Part shown: positions 37,525 through 46,835 of the stretch, in pieces
Layout of the letters: every line of letters starts with the position of its first letter
Position numbering within the stretch: the first letter of the stretch is position 1
NCBI RefSeq assembly: GCF_002849855.1
Contig: NZ_CP018617.1
Span: 1,488,001 to 1,552,000 of the forward strand
Source: Vibrio azureus
GTDB lineage: Bacteria; Pseudomonadota; Gammaproteobacteria; Enterobacterales; Vibrionaceae
Length of the DNA: 64,000 bases
Direction: 5' to 3'
The notes under the pieces: model-generated
Database searches by the model: none
Seen by the model: only the letters and a program-made list of their open reading frames with translations
What the model was told of the DNA's origin: nothing
Program-made: the position numbers and the translations under genes

Positions 37525-38187
37525 ATGACTTCAACCAGATTAAACCTTTTTACTTTTCCTCATAAAGGGCTACGTAATGCACTCGCCCAGCTTAGTAGGC
37601 TTGCAGGTCAAGTAGAGTATAAAGATACTCATTCGTTAGAAGCATTGAATGATCTTGCCAATGAAGTATTTCTGTTGCTTGATCTACATGCTCATTCCGA
37701 AGAGTCCGTCGTGTTACGCGCTCTAGAAAGCGAACAACCGGGCAGCGCGACTCATAACCTAAACGAACATAAAGACGTTGAGCACCAACTAGGTAACCTA
37801 AAGAAGCAGCTTCATATACTCAACCAGCAACCTGTCTTGTCACATAGTCAGACGTTCTACTCAATGATCAATAATTTTTATTCTTCTTATTTAGCCCACA
37901 TGGAAATGGAAGAGAGCGATATCAATGAACTATTGTGGACAAACTTTACTGATAAAGAGTTGATGCAACTGCACCACGATGTCATGTCGTCTTTAACTCC
38001 AGAGCAAGTGAGCATATGGTTTAAATACATTGTTCCTGCGCTTAACCAATCAGAGCGAGTAGCTATTATGAATAGCCTAAAAGAAGCGGCTCCAGAACCC
38101 TTTTTTCACTCTGTGTTAATGATGCTCGAGCACTATCTGGACCAAGGGGAATTCAAATTTCTTTGTCACCAGTTGGGATGTGCATAA
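37525..38187 (+). CDS. Hemerythrin-domain protein
   Basis: 220 residues, all-helical. Ligands for a di-iron site are placed as in hemerythrin-like proteins: His in FTFPHKGLR, HAHSEESVV, HNLNEHKDVEHQL, and HMEMEESDINELL. A C-terminal helical extension (about 145-220) has HHDVMSSLTPEQ and a final FLCHQLGCA. Such proteins bind O2, NO or iron in the cytoplasm, or protect against nitrosative stress. No signal peptide. AGGAG precedes ATG. Second gene of the likely LysR-controlled operon. Confidence 0.82.
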   Translation: MTSTRLNLFTFPHKGLRNALAQLSRLAGQVEYKDTHSLEALNDLANEVFLLLDLHAHSEESVVLRALESEQPGSATHNLNEHKDVEHQLGNLKKQLHILNQQPVLSHSQTFYSMINNFYSSYLAHMEMEESDINELLWTNFTDKELMQLHHDVMSSLTPEQVSIWFKYIVPALNQSERVAIMNSLKEAAPEPFFHSVLMMLEHYLDQGEFKFLCHQLGCA

Positions 38188-38433
38188 CTTCGACTCAAAT
38201 GACGCCGAGCTGCTTGGCCATATAACCTCATCATTTTATAACCGAACTTATGGACTTTAATCCATACTTTTTTCATGGTTAGTAATACATATGTTGTTTA
38301 TAAGGTTATAAGATGTGAGAGTCACAACGGTAAAAAGTAAAAAACATCAGTACCATGGACTCGCGTTATACATTTGCGTACTCACATTTGCACATAACGG
38401 GCCTAACTGGATTTCCCTATCTAGTTAGTATTT

Positions 38434-38468
38434 ACCTAGTTAGCTCCTACAGCTAACTAGGTTTTTTT
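38434..38468 (+). terminator. Strong rho-independent terminator
   Basis: ACCTAGTTAGCT / AGCTAACTAGGT forms a perfect 12-bp stem around CCTAC, followed by seven Ts. It lies 247 bp after the hemerythrin stop, so either the operon has a long 3' end or it ends a small RNA in 38188-38433. The gap holds no reading frame of note. Confidence 0.9.
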
Positions 38469-38530
38469 ATTGTACTGTTGCAAAACCTTAAAGCAGACAT
38501 TTCTACCGAGCTTGTATGTCACATTGACAC

Positions 38531-41500
38531 TTATGGCGTATGTGAAATACAAGAACTTGAGATAGCCTGATTTTTAGTTGCAGCTGTAATGCCACCCGTT
38601 ATTTGGAAACGGTATCCCGCATAATAGTTACTGTCTTCATATTGATCTTTTGCATTGTAATCGTGGGCTATATACCAGCCAAATATTGTCTTCATATCAA
38701 AAATATTTGTCTCATTAGCACTAACTGCATGTTTAAAAAAGCTTTCTAATTCAAAAGATAAAGGTCGTTGCCAGTTACTGCGCCCCGCAAAGTTCATTTC
38801 AGCCAGATGTTTGCAATAACGGTCAAACTGCCCCATCTCACCATAATCTTGCCCATTGGGTAAGCTGTCTGGTGGGGAAATAACACCCAATCCATCTTGC
38901 ACTAGTAGTGCATAACCTTTATTCTTTTCTAAAAAGGTCTTCCCACTATCATTCGCTGCATCGGCAATCTGAATTTGTTTATACCCCAACCTTTCTAAGA
39001 CATTGTATGATGGAGTGTTTGTTAACCAATTCCCCGTACTTTTATCCGATGCAACCTTTATACATGCACCAGAACCATTATTTTTATCGGTATCATCAAC
39101 ACCTGAGCCGCACATTTTAGGAGTGAAATCGACACTGATTGTCGATTGGCCAATATTTCCATCATCATCGATGGCTTGAACATGCACCGTCCCGACACGA
39201 TCCTTTCCAGTTACCGCGCCATTATCGACCGTTGCTCCAACAGCTTCAACGACTTGCCATTCGACAGAATCGGTGACATTTTGTGGAGCTTGATCGTAGG
39301 TATAATAAGCCCATGCTTCGAGCTGTATTGTTTCCCCATTTTTCACTGCTGCGCTCTCCGGCAAAACCATAATGCCAAGCACTTTTGGTTTTACAACCGT
39401 GAGATTTGAAGTAGCGTCTGAATTGTAATTCCCAAGGGAGTCTCCATTAGGGGTGGCGGTTATCGTCACTTGATTAGCAGAGGCTTGGGTGAACATGATC
39501 GTCTTGTTCGAGTTATTGATTACACTATTCCCTTCATCTGATGATGAAAAAATAACTAAGTTTGTAGCATCAATCAGGTCACCATTCTCCTTTATCGCAG
39601 TTGCTTTGAGAGAGTACTCATAATTAATAATGACACTTTCACCATCAAGGGGAGAGATAATAAGGTTGTTAACATCGGATTCCACCACCTTAAAATCGTC
39701 TTCGGCTTTTTCATTCAATATAGAACCCTCGGGGAATGCCCCTGTGATAATACTTGCTTCAATGGTTGCTGAGCCAAGTCCTGTACCTTGAACAAGATAA
39801 GAACCATCCATACTCACTGCACCTGAAACATTGTCGCTCCCCTCTTTAATCTCCCACTGTACTTGGCCTGATTCGAGCTTGACATCTAATCCTGTATTAG
39901 TGACAGCAATTGCCTCAAATGTTTGATAAAAACCATCAACAAGCTCTTCAATATCTGGGCTAATTCTTAAACTTGTAATTGATTCATTCACAATTTCAAT
40001 TGGATATGAAGATGACGAGAGATTAGGAAATGCTTTATAAGTTGCAACAACATTACCAACACCGGGCTCGACTGCGACTAACCTAGCATTATCTTTTAAA
40101 GCATAGGCTGAACTTTCAGGTGAAAAGTTGGCTGACCATGTTATAGATGCCGTATCCAATAGCTTTGAGCTACCGTCCTCATAGTGACCTTCAGCACTCA
40201 GTGCTAACTTTTGCCCTGGAATCAGCTTTTGCCCATCGGAAACTTTGATACTGATAGACTCTAATGCATTCTCATGAATGATTACAGAGAGTGATTCCGT
40301 TGGTATTTCACCATCAACTGTCTCTTCTGATGTAAGGGTTTTATCAGTCACAATTAACGTTGTATTCCCCTCTGTTGCGCCCGCAATGATCTTACCTTCA
40401 TTCGAGTTTATATCTAACCCCAACGGTACAGGACCAGAAAACTGATAGCTGAGAAGGGCTGGAGGGACCAAAGTTCTGGAGCCATCGACGCTGACACGAT
40501 AAACGCTAAGTAACTGAGACTGTGATGGCGTTAGATTCACCTCTTTAGGATAAACAACCAAATTTGACGTCATCTTAGGTGCTTGAATAATGATGTCTTG
40601 CGTAGTGGTTTCTAAGATTAAATCTGAGTTAGCAAATTCTTTTACTGCTTTGATCCGAACCGTGCCAGCTGTTGTCGCATAAAAGATCCCATCGTTGGAA
40701 ATACTAGGGGTTGAATTTTCTTCGCCATCCCATGCCTCAACATTCAAAAAAAGATCTGCGGTTTCGGCAGGTAACTGCTCTGTTGAAGAATCATCGTAAA
40801 CCATTGAGGTGGTTAATTGGATAGGAAGGCCAACAGAAAAGTTTTGAGTTGGGGTAAGCTGTATTGATACGGGTACTTTATCATCCACTTCAACCGTTAT
40901 CGACGGAGATTTATCAGGTAATAAAGAAAACTGCCCGGTGACAGAAAATATTTCTGCGTCACCCGTCATCAACAATCCCTTTTTAATATTAGAAAAATAC
41001 GCATTTTTAGCATCAGGTGTACTCCAGTTCATCAGAGGATTATCGGTAATATTTACCGTTATTCCATCAGAGTAGGTGGCAAAAGCTTCCATTTGTAGCT
41101 GCTCACCGTAATTCAGTTTGGTTGAATATGAGGGAGATAAAATGATCGTACTTACACTAGAATCAACCAACTCAACCTCATAAGATGAGTTCAATGAACC
41201 ATTTTTTGCTGTTACCGTTACTGTCAGAGATTCTGGATAACTCAGGTCGTTTTGATAACCTTCAGGTGGAATAGCAACCAGTTTGTTACCTTCCATATGC
41301 CCATAAGTGGTATCACTCAGTGACCAAATAGTGGAAGGACTATGGGTTAACTCCGCTAAAACGCCATCGCTTCCCTTTGCCACAAAACGGAGGGACATGG
41401 ATTCCCCCTTACGTAATGTCTCCTCAGTGGCAAGAACGACACCGACTGGATCCCTTTGTTTATAAACATAAAAAGGTTCCACAGCCTGAAGGTTAGCCAT

Positions 41501-42430
41501 ATTTGCTAGGACCTCTGCAGCCCTATCGCCTTGTTGCCCAACAACGAAAACTCGAGCATTATCGCGTAAAAGTGATATGGCATCATTGCTCGTAGACCAG
41601 TCAACTTTTTCATTACTCAATCGTTCTTCAGTGCCATCAGACATAATTGCAATAGCAGCAATCTCTCGAGCTTCGCTTGCTGCAAGTTCATTATTCCAAA
41701 CTTCACCATCTAGCAGCTCAATTCTAATGTTTTGTACAGATAAATCTGATACGTAGAGAGTCGATTGGGACTCCAAATTTTTACCGTGAATATCCAAATT
41801 GGCTTGGATGAGCAGCGAATTGCCGATTTGCTCTTCGCTAGGGCTAACTCTGCCATAATCAACTGGCTGTTTATCTGCTGTCCAGACAACTTCTGTTTCG
41901 GACGTTAAATCTAAAATGCGATGGTCAGATAAAGAAGCATGAACATAAAATTGTCCTTCCAAACCTGCCGGAATGGACATTGTGGGTGGAGTGATATTTA
42001 TCGCTTCAACGACAGCTTCAGAAACAAATAAAGTGATTACATTATCACTTCTTATCGAACCTAATGTAGCATGAATGTCAGCTTGATTGTTTTCTTGTTG
42101 ATGAGCTTTAAAGCGCTGATGAGCAACATTTGTTAATCCATTAGGAGTAAAAGCGTTGTTTGAAGAGTGCCACTGAACATCAGCAGACACATTTTCTACA
42201 GTATTATCCGAAAATGTCGCTAAAGCTTTTACGTAACCATTAAGTCCTACAGGGATTTTATTGTCACCTTCTAAAACCAATGAAATTGATACTAACTCAG
42301 GTGTAACACTACCATCATTGTTTGAGCCGTTGTTGTCATTGAAGCTTTCATTTTTATTACACCCTATTAAGGTAATGAAGAACATAGGGATTATGATATA
42401 AATTTTGAATAACCTAATCAGCCATACCAT
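38531..42430 (-). CDS. Large Ig-like-repeat lipoprotein (intimin/invasin-like)
   Basis: 1299 residues. A signal peptide ends in a lipobox (LIGC, Cys24), followed by an Asn/Ser/Asp-rich linker, then about ten repeated Ig-like (BIG) domains of roughly 90-100 residues. Each has a pattern such as SISLVLEGDNKIPVGLNGYV, ATFSDNTVENVSADVQWHSS, or IQLTPTQNFSVGLPIQLT. The last 170 residues (after a CGSGVDDTDKNNGSG stretch) form a different domain with RSNWQRPLSFELESFFKHAV and Cys residues, resembling the C-terminal domain of other intimin-like surface proteins of vibrios. It should be anchored in the outer membrane and extend from the cell, for adhesion or biofilm use. The ribosome site is weak. Divergent from a small OMP gene. 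Confidence 0.85.
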   Translation of the reverse strand: MVWLIRLFKIYIIIPMFFITLIGCNKNESFNDNNGSNNDGSVTPELVSISLVLEGDNKIPVGLNGYVKALATFSDNTVENVSADVQWHSSNNAFTPNGLTNVAHQRFKAHQQENNQADIHATLGSIRSDNVITLFVSEAVVEAINITPPTMSIPAGLEGQFYVHASLSDHRILDLTSETEVVWTADKQPVDYGRVSPSEEQIGNSLLIQANLDIHGKNLESQSTLYVSDLSVQNIRIELLDGEVWNNELAASEAREIAAIAIMSDGTEERLSNEKVDWSTSNDAISLLRDNARVFVVGQQGDRAAEVLANMANLQAVEPFYVYKQRDPVGVVLATEETLRKGESMSLRFVAKGSDGVLAELTHSPSTIWSLSDTTYGHMEGNKLVAIPPEGYQNDLSYPESLTVTVTAKNGSLNSSYEVELVDSSVSTIILSPSYSTKLNYGEQLQMEAFATYSDGITVNITDNPLMNWSTPDAKNAYFSNIKKGLLMTGDAEIFSVTGQFSLLPDKSPSITVEVDDKVPVSIQLTPTQNFSVGLPIQLTTSMVYDDSSTEQLPAETADLFLNVEAWDGEENSTPSISNDGIFYATTAGTVRIKAVKEFANSDLILETTTQDIIIQAPKMTSNLVVYPKEVNLTPSQSQLLSVYRVSVDGSRTLVPPALLSYQFSGPVPLGLDINSNEGKIIAGATEGNTTLIVTDKTLTSEETVDGEIPTESLSVIIHENALESISIKVSDGQKLIPGQKLALSAEGHYEDGSSKLLDTASITWSANFSPESSAYALKDNARLVAVEPGVGNVVATYKAFPNLSSSSYPIEIVNESITSLRISPDIEELVDGFYQTFEAIAVTNTGLDVKLESGQVQWEIKEGSDNVSGAVSMDGSYLVQGTGLGSATIEASIITGAFPEGSILNEKAEDDFKVVESDVNNLIISPLDGESVIINYEYSLKATAIKENGDLIDATNLVIFSSSDEGNSVINNSNKTIMFTQASANQVTITATPNGDSLGNYNSDATSNLTVVKPKVLGIMVLPESAAVKNGETIQLEAWAYYTYDQAPQNVTDSVEWQVVEAVGATVDNGAVTGKDRVGTVHVQAIDDDGNIGQSTISVDFTPKMCGSGVDDTDKNNGSGACIKVASDKSTGNWLTNTPSYNVLERLGYKQIQIADAANDSGKTFLEKNKGYALLVQDGLGVISPPDSLPNGQDYGEMGQFDRYCKHLAEMNFAGRSNWQRPLSFELESFFKHAVSANETNIFDMKTIFGWYIAHDYNAKDQYEDSNYYAGYRFQITGGITAATKNQAISSSCISHTP

Positions 42431-42672
42431 ATTTATACTCGCACTCTAAAGCTTGTAAATCCTCCATAAACTTTAGTTGATATAAAAAACAATACCAAAA
42501 AATGAACTCGACCGATTAAGCGCTAAACTTTAATCATTACAGCAGTTCAGAAATTCGCTCCTCCTTTACTTTCAAGTGATGTTTACTAGAATTTTAACGA
42601 ATAACCTTCAAAAGTTAACACTACGCTAGACGACACTAATTTGAGTAAAAACGATATCTAAAGAGGTTCTTT

Positions 42673-43194
42673 ATGTTGTTCAATAAAAGCTTAAACATGT
42701 TGTCTGTATTTTTTATATGCTTATTCTCCTCACAAAATTTATCTGCAGCCCCCTACCTTCAAGGTTTATACGGTTATGGAAAACACAGCACCTTAAACTG
42801 GGGCATCGGGGGTGGTTATGATTTTGAAATTTATCCTTGGGGAGCAGAATTCAACATACAACAATCATCAAAAATCAAAACAGGTACACAAAAAATCGAA
42901 CAGCAATGGTCTTCTTTTTCAGCTACCTACCGAAAAGAAAATTTTATTTTTGAGCCATTAACTTTTAAGACGAGTTTGGGACTTGCAACATTAAATCAAA
43001 CTACTCAACGAGGAGAATTCAGTAATAATAATTTCTCTTGGAACTTAACGTCAGATATTGAAATAGGATACCAATTCAATCCATCTTTTGAGATATTTGC
43101 TGAGTATCGATTTTTCATAGGCGAAACAACAAAAAACGTTTCCGCACCTGAAACCTTCATGTTTGGTGGGCGTTTATACTGGGTTGACCTATAG
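42673..43194 (+). CDS. Small outer-membrane beta-barrel protein
   Basis: 173 residues with a signal peptide (MLSVFFICLFSSQNLSAA) and alternating amphipathic strands with aromatic residues (NWGIGGGYDFEIYPWGAEF, SWNLTSDIEIGYQFN, FMFGGRLYWVDL), consistent with an 8-stranded barrel of the OmpA/OmpW-like porin family. AGAGG precedes ATG. It is divergent from the large Ig-like lipoprotein, about 240 bp between starts, and may be regulated with it. Function unknown. Confidence 0.78.
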   Translation: MLFNKSLNMLSVFFICLFSSQNLSAAPYLQGLYGYGKHSTLNWGIGGGYDFEIYPWGAEFNIQQSSKIKTGTQKIEQQWSSFSATYRKENFIFEPLTFKTSLGLATLNQTTQRGEFSNNNFSWNLTSDIEIGYQFNPSFEIFAEYRFFIGETTKNVSAPETFMFGGRLYWVDL

Positions 43195-43220
43195 ATGCCA
43201 ATTTACGCTAAGTTAAATGG

Positions 43221-44360
43221 TCATTTTCTTGTGTTGATCAATAGTAATCTCGCAACATTTTCTGCAAGTTGAGTGAGGTTAGCTTCAGCGTCGTTGATTG
43301 CCTGTGTCAAATTCATCGCTCTAGGCACCGCGCTAAATACCGCATCAATACCAAATTCATACACCGCTTCAAACCCTTCACCGGTACAACCTGCTAAAGC
43401 AATCACTGGAATATTAAACTGTTTGGCCGCTTTTGCTATACCCAAAGCCGTCTTACCGTGTATCGTTTGCCCATCAAGGCAACCTTCACCAGTAAAAACG
43501 AAGTCAGCGTCTGCTAGGTGTTCAACGAATCTGACCGTCTCAATAACAATCTCGATACCAGGCTTTAAGTTGGCAGAAAAATAGCCAAGAAAAGCGGCCC
43601 CCATACCACCAGCCGCTCCTGATCCTTTTTGATGACTTACAGGTTTGCCTGTCAACTGTTCAGTCAGTTCACCAAAATTTCTTAGTGCGCTATCAAGGAG
43701 TTCAACATCTGCCGACGTTGCTCCTTTTTGCGGACCAAAAACAACCGAAGCGCCATTCGTTCCACATAGGAGAGTGTCAACATCACTGGCCACCAATACT
43801 TCACAGTCAGCTAAGCGTGGATCAAAATCAGAGGCATCAATCTTCGCAAGATGGGTTAAGCCAATACCATTTGCAGAAATAGCCATTCCTGAGGCATCGA
43901 AGAACTTCATTCCCAAAGCTGCTAACATTCCAATGCCAGCATCATTGGTTGCACTCCCTCCTAAACCAATAATAAAACGTCGGATGCCGCAGTTAAGCGC
44001 ATGAAGGATAAGCTGCCCGGTGCCAAAACTACTGGTTTGTTTAGGATCTCGCAATTCAACCGGAACAAGATGTAAGCCGCTCGCCTGAGCCATTTCAACC
44101 ACCGCAGTTTGACCGTCTCCAAGAATGCCATAGCAGGCACGGATTGGTTTACCTAATGGGTCACTGATTTCAACCAAAACTTGGCGACCATTCGTTGCAT
44201 CAAGCAAAGCATTCATCGTCCCCTCTCCCCCATCAGCAACAGGCAATGTGACGATCTCAGCATCCTTCCATACTCGAGATAAACCAGTTTTTATGGCTTC
44301 ACTTGCTTGCTTTGCTGTTAGGCTCTCTTTAAATGAATCAGAGGCAACTACGACTTTCAT
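43221..44360 (-). CDS. garK: Glycerate kinase (GarK/GlxK family)
   Basis: 379 residues, usual length. Starts KVVVASDSFKESLTA and contains VADGGEGTMNALLDA, GLGGSATNDAGIGMLAALG, GSGAAGGMGAAFLGYF and the FTGEGCLDGQTIHGKTALGIAK active-site region, all typical of the glycerate 2-kinase type. The enzyme phosphorylates D-glycerate to 2-phosphoglycerate in the cytoplasm. TAGGAGA precedes ATG. No other glycerate or glucarate genes are adjacent. A palindromic repeat lies upstream. Confidence 0.93.
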   Translation of the reverse strand: MKVVVASDSFKESLTAKQASEAIKTGLSRVWKDAEIVTLPVADGGEGTMNALLDATNGRQVLVEISDPLGKPIRACYGILGDGQTAVVEMAQASGLHLVPVELRDPKQTSSFGTGQLILHALNCGIRRFIIGLGGSATNDAGIGMLAALGMKFFDASGMAISANGIGLTHLAKIDASDFDPRLADCEVLVASDVDTLLCGTNGASVVFGPQKGATSADVELLDSALRNFGELTEQLTGKPVSHQKGSGAAGGMGAAFLGYFSANLKPGIEIVIETVRFVEHLADADFVFTGEGCLDGQTIHGKTALGIAKAAKQFNIPVIALAGCTGEGFEAVYEFGIDAVFSAVPRAMNLTQAINDAEANLTQLAENVARLLLINTRK

Positions 44361-44387
44361 TTCATTCTCCTACAAACCATTTATAGT

Positions 44388-44440
44388 TATACCCAAGTGA
44401 CCTTACTCTGAATTCAGCATCTTGAGATCACTTGGGTATA
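44388..44440. repeat. Dispersed palindromic repeat, 53-bp form
   Basis: TATACCCAAGTGACCTTACT, ATTCAGCATC and CTTGAGATCACTTGGGTATA. The ends match the terminal repeats of the 285-bp element at 14615 and the centre is short. It lies between the divergent garK and DUF924 genes. Confidence 0.88.
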
Positions 44441-44510
44441 AGTAAATAGGATTCAGGCACAAAAAGCACCATTCAATTGAGTGGTACCCCATCTAAGAAT
44501 AGGAAGAATT

Positions 44511-45047
44511 ATGTATCAAGACATCCTAACCTTTTGGTTTCAACAACTCTCGCCTAAAGACTGGTTTAACTACAATGCTGAAGTCGATCAGCAAATAGAG
44601 GAACAATTTCTTGTCACACTTAAGCAAGCAGAACAATCTGAGCTATTTAGCTGGCGAAAAACGGCTCACGGGCGCTTGGCAGAAGTGATTGTTCTTGACC
44701 AATTTTCTCGAAATATTTACCGCAACTCCCCCAAAGCTTTTGCTCAAGATGGAATGGCACTGGCTCTCGCGCAAGAAGCAATCAGCCTAGGTTTGGATAA
44801 GCCGTTAAGTGCTGTTGAGCGCAGCTTTCTTTATATGCCTTTCATGCATAGTGAATCAAAGCTTATTCATCAAACCGCTGAACAATTATTTAAATCACTA
44901 GACCAGCCTATCAGCTATGAGTTTGAACTGAAACATAAAGCCATTATCGATCAATTTAGCCGCTACCCACATCGTAATGCAATACTAGGTAGAACGAGTA
45001 CAGAACAAGAGTTAGAGTTTTTGAAGCAACCTAATTCAAGTTTTTAA
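44511..45047 (+). CDS. DUF924 family protein
   Basis: 178 residues from ATG 44511, with AGGA 10 bp upstream. The frame is open to 44481 but that extension has no ribosome site. Mostly helical with the DUF924 pattern: DILTFWFQQLSPKDWFN at the front, EVIVLDQFSRNIYRNSPKAF, and ERSFLYMPFMHSESK, then FELKHKAIIDQFSRYPHRN. These cytoplasmic proteins have a TPR-like fold and unknown function. Confidence 0.92.
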   Translation: MYQDILTFWFQQLSPKDWFNYNAEVDQQIEEQFLVTLKQAEQSELFSWRKTAHGRLAEVIVLDQFSRNIYRNSPKAFAQDGMALALAQEAISLGLDKPLSAVERSFLYMPFMHSESKLIHQTAEQLFKSLDQPISYEFELKHKAIIDQFSRYPHRNAILGRTSTEQELEFLKQPNSSF

Positions 45048-45271
45048 TTGGTCACATTCAATTCAAATCTACTTCAAGGTGCTTGTTTTCACAAGGTTAC
45101 CTGAATCGGGCATCTTAAAGTAGATTGAGCGGCTCTATCGTTCACACCCACCCGTTGATAACATAAAATTATCAAAACAAGAAAATATGATAATTTCAAA
45201 CAGCTCGATGATAGGCTTATTCTGAACTTCAACAAAATAATGAATCTCTCATATACTGTTTGGAGTACACA

Positions 45272-45757
45272 ATGAAAATGAATCATGTTGGTATTATGGT
45301 TGGCAATATGGATCAAGCGGTTGAGTTTTATACCAAAGCTTTAGGTCTCAGAGTCGTTATGAATAACACTAAGGTCATCGAAGAGCGTCAAAGTGCGATT
45401 GGTAGAATGTGTATTGCTGTTTTTGGTGAAGGCTTTAAAGGTTTCAATATTGCACACCTTGTTACAACCGATGGCATTGGAGTGGAACTCTTTGAGATGG
45501 TAGACCGACAAGAGCGACACGACGTGGATTTTTCTCGTTTGGGGATCTTCCACTTCTGTCTTCAATCTGACGACTTTGAAGCCACTATCCAACGCGTTGA
45601 ACAATATGGCGGTCGTGCACGTATGGATGTGATGCGCTATCACCCAGAAGACGATTCGAAACCTGCAAAAATGGTTTACCTTGAAGACCCATTTGGTAAT
45701 TTATTTGAGCTTTACTCGCACTCTTATGAAGAAACATACGCGTCTGACTATGAATAG
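45272..45757 (+). CDS. VOC-family dioxygenase/lyase-like protein
   Basis: 161 residues from ATG 45272, with TGGAG 8-9 bp upstream. Two VOC modules: MNHVGIMVGNMDQAVEFYTK with the first metal His, then FHFCLQSDDFEATIQ with the second, and YLEDPFGNLFELYSHS with the Glu ligand. A complete metal site (two His and one Glu) suggests a glyoxalase I or dioxygenase type activity. The substrate is unknown. The next gene is a second, different VOC protein. Confidence 0.85.
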   Translation: MKMNHVGIMVGNMDQAVEFYTKALGLRVVMNNTKVIEERQSAIGRMCIAVFGEGFKGFNIAHLVTTDGIGVELFEMVDRQERHDVDFSRLGIFHFCLQSDDFEATIQRVEQYGGRARMDVMRYHPEDDSKPAKMVYLEDPFGNLFELYSHSYEETYASDYE

Positions 45758-45817
45758 TATACCCAAGTAACTTCAGGAGCCCTGCTCAGCGAGAGGACCT
45801 AAGCTCTAAGATACAGC
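45758..45817. repeat. Dispersed repeat, diverged copy
   Basis: TATACCCAAGTAACTTCAGG at the left, then GCTCAGCGAGAGGACC and CTCTAAGATACAG. The left end is well kept and the right half is eroded. It begins 2 bp after the VOC stop codon's first base. Confidence 0.65.
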
Positions 45818-45848
45818 AATGATTTTTAGATAAACGGGAATAGAAACA

Positions 45849-46265
45849 ATGACGAATACCATTATAAAAATCAGAGCCATTGATCATGTCGTGCTTCGGA
45901 CTTCTCGCTTGGAAGCAATGCTGCAGTTTTATCAGGGCATTCTTGGTTGTGCTATCGAACGACAGCTCGATGAACTGGGCTTAACGCAATTAAGAGCTGG
46001 CAATGCCATTATCGATTTAATCACCATTGATAAGCCACTGGGTCAATTAGGCGGTAAGCCTCCGAGTCAAAATGGTCGGAACCTTGACCATTTTTGCTTA
46101 CAAATTGAGACATTTGATGAAGCTGAGTTGCTCAAGTTTCTCAAGCAACATCACGTTCAGGTCGAAGAGTTTACAGAGCGCTATGGAGCCCAAGGTTTTG
46201 GCCGCTCTGTTTATATCCAAGACCCAGAAAACAACATTATCGAACTAAAACCAACGAAATCGTAG
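45849..46265 (+). CDS. VOC-family protein (single domain)
   Basis: 138 residues: IKIRAIDHVVLRTSRLEAML with the first His, FYQGILGCAIERQLDELGL, NLDHFCLQIETFDEAELLKF with the second His and VYIQDPENNIIELKP with the Glu ligand. Typical of small glyoxalase/fosfomycin-resistance-fold proteins, often called 'VOC family virulence protein' in vibrios. Only about 30% alike to its neighbour at 45272, so not a recent duplicate. Confidence 0.85.
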   Translation: MTNTIIKIRAIDHVVLRTSRLEAMLQFYQGILGCAIERQLDELGLTQLRAGNAIIDLITIDKPLGQLGGKPPSQNGRNLDHFCLQIETFDEAELLKFLKQHHVQVEEFTERYGAQGFGRSVYIQDPENNIIELKPTKS

Positions 46266-46270
46266 GATGA

Positions 46271-46362
46271 CTACCGAGTCACCTCAGGTACTTTATTCAG
46301 AGAGACGACCTTAGCGCTCCAGCCAACTCGCTAAATACTGTATCTTGGGGTGACTGGGTATA
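46271..46362. repeat. Dispersed repeat, 92-bp diverged copy
   Basis: The left end CTACCGAGTCACCTCAGGTA and right end TATCTTGGGGTGACTGGGTA resemble the termini of the 14615 element. The interior keeps ATTCAGAGAGACGACCTTAG. It lies between the convergent VOC and 120-residue genes. Confidence 0.7.
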
Positions 46363-46383
46363 TTTAATATTAAAAAATATAAA

Positions 46384-46746
46384 TTATACTTCTTCTGCAT
46401 CAATAAAGACTTCAAAGTCTGGCGCTTCAGCTATCCATAAGAAGTCTTTCTCATTAAGTTTAAATACGTAATCTTGAAAAAGAATACCCGTAGAACGGAA
46501 CTTGTTTAATTCAGCATCACTGCAGTTGGCAAACAAGTTTTCACTGGTGATCGCTAAAATATCGCAGTAAGAATTAAGCGTGCTAATTAGATTTTTAAAT
46601 TCAAGCGGTTCGCCTCGTAACATTTCGGTTATCATAATGCACTGCTTAAATTGATTGGTAATCATATTAGGTAATGTAATCAAAATAATATCCCTATACC
46701 ATTGATTGATTTTTATTAACGTACACATTAAACCATCAAACTCCAT
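46384..46746 (-). CDS. Hypothetical protein, 120 residues
   Basis: The family is not recognised. The chain is mostly helical, acidic, with a front part (NQWYRDIILITLPNMITNQF) and a C-terminal stretch KDFLWIAEAPDFEVFIDAEE. There is no signal peptide and no complete membrane helix. CCGGAAAC lies 8 bp before ATG, and codon use looks normal, so it is likely a real gene. It stands alone between a repeat and the exporter genes. Confidence 0.6.
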   Translation of the reverse strand: MEFDGLMCTLIKINQWYRDIILITLPNMITNQFKQCIMITEMLRGEPLEFKNLISTLNSYCDILAITSENLFANCSDAELNKFRSTGILFQDYVFKLNEKDFLWIAEAPDFEVFIDAEEV

Positions 46747-46835
46747 GATTGTTTCCGGTCGTTAACTTCGTTGAGTATAGGCAATAAAAGTGAAAAAAAT
46801 AAAAAATTTCCACCTTAATCGCTATCAGAGTCACC

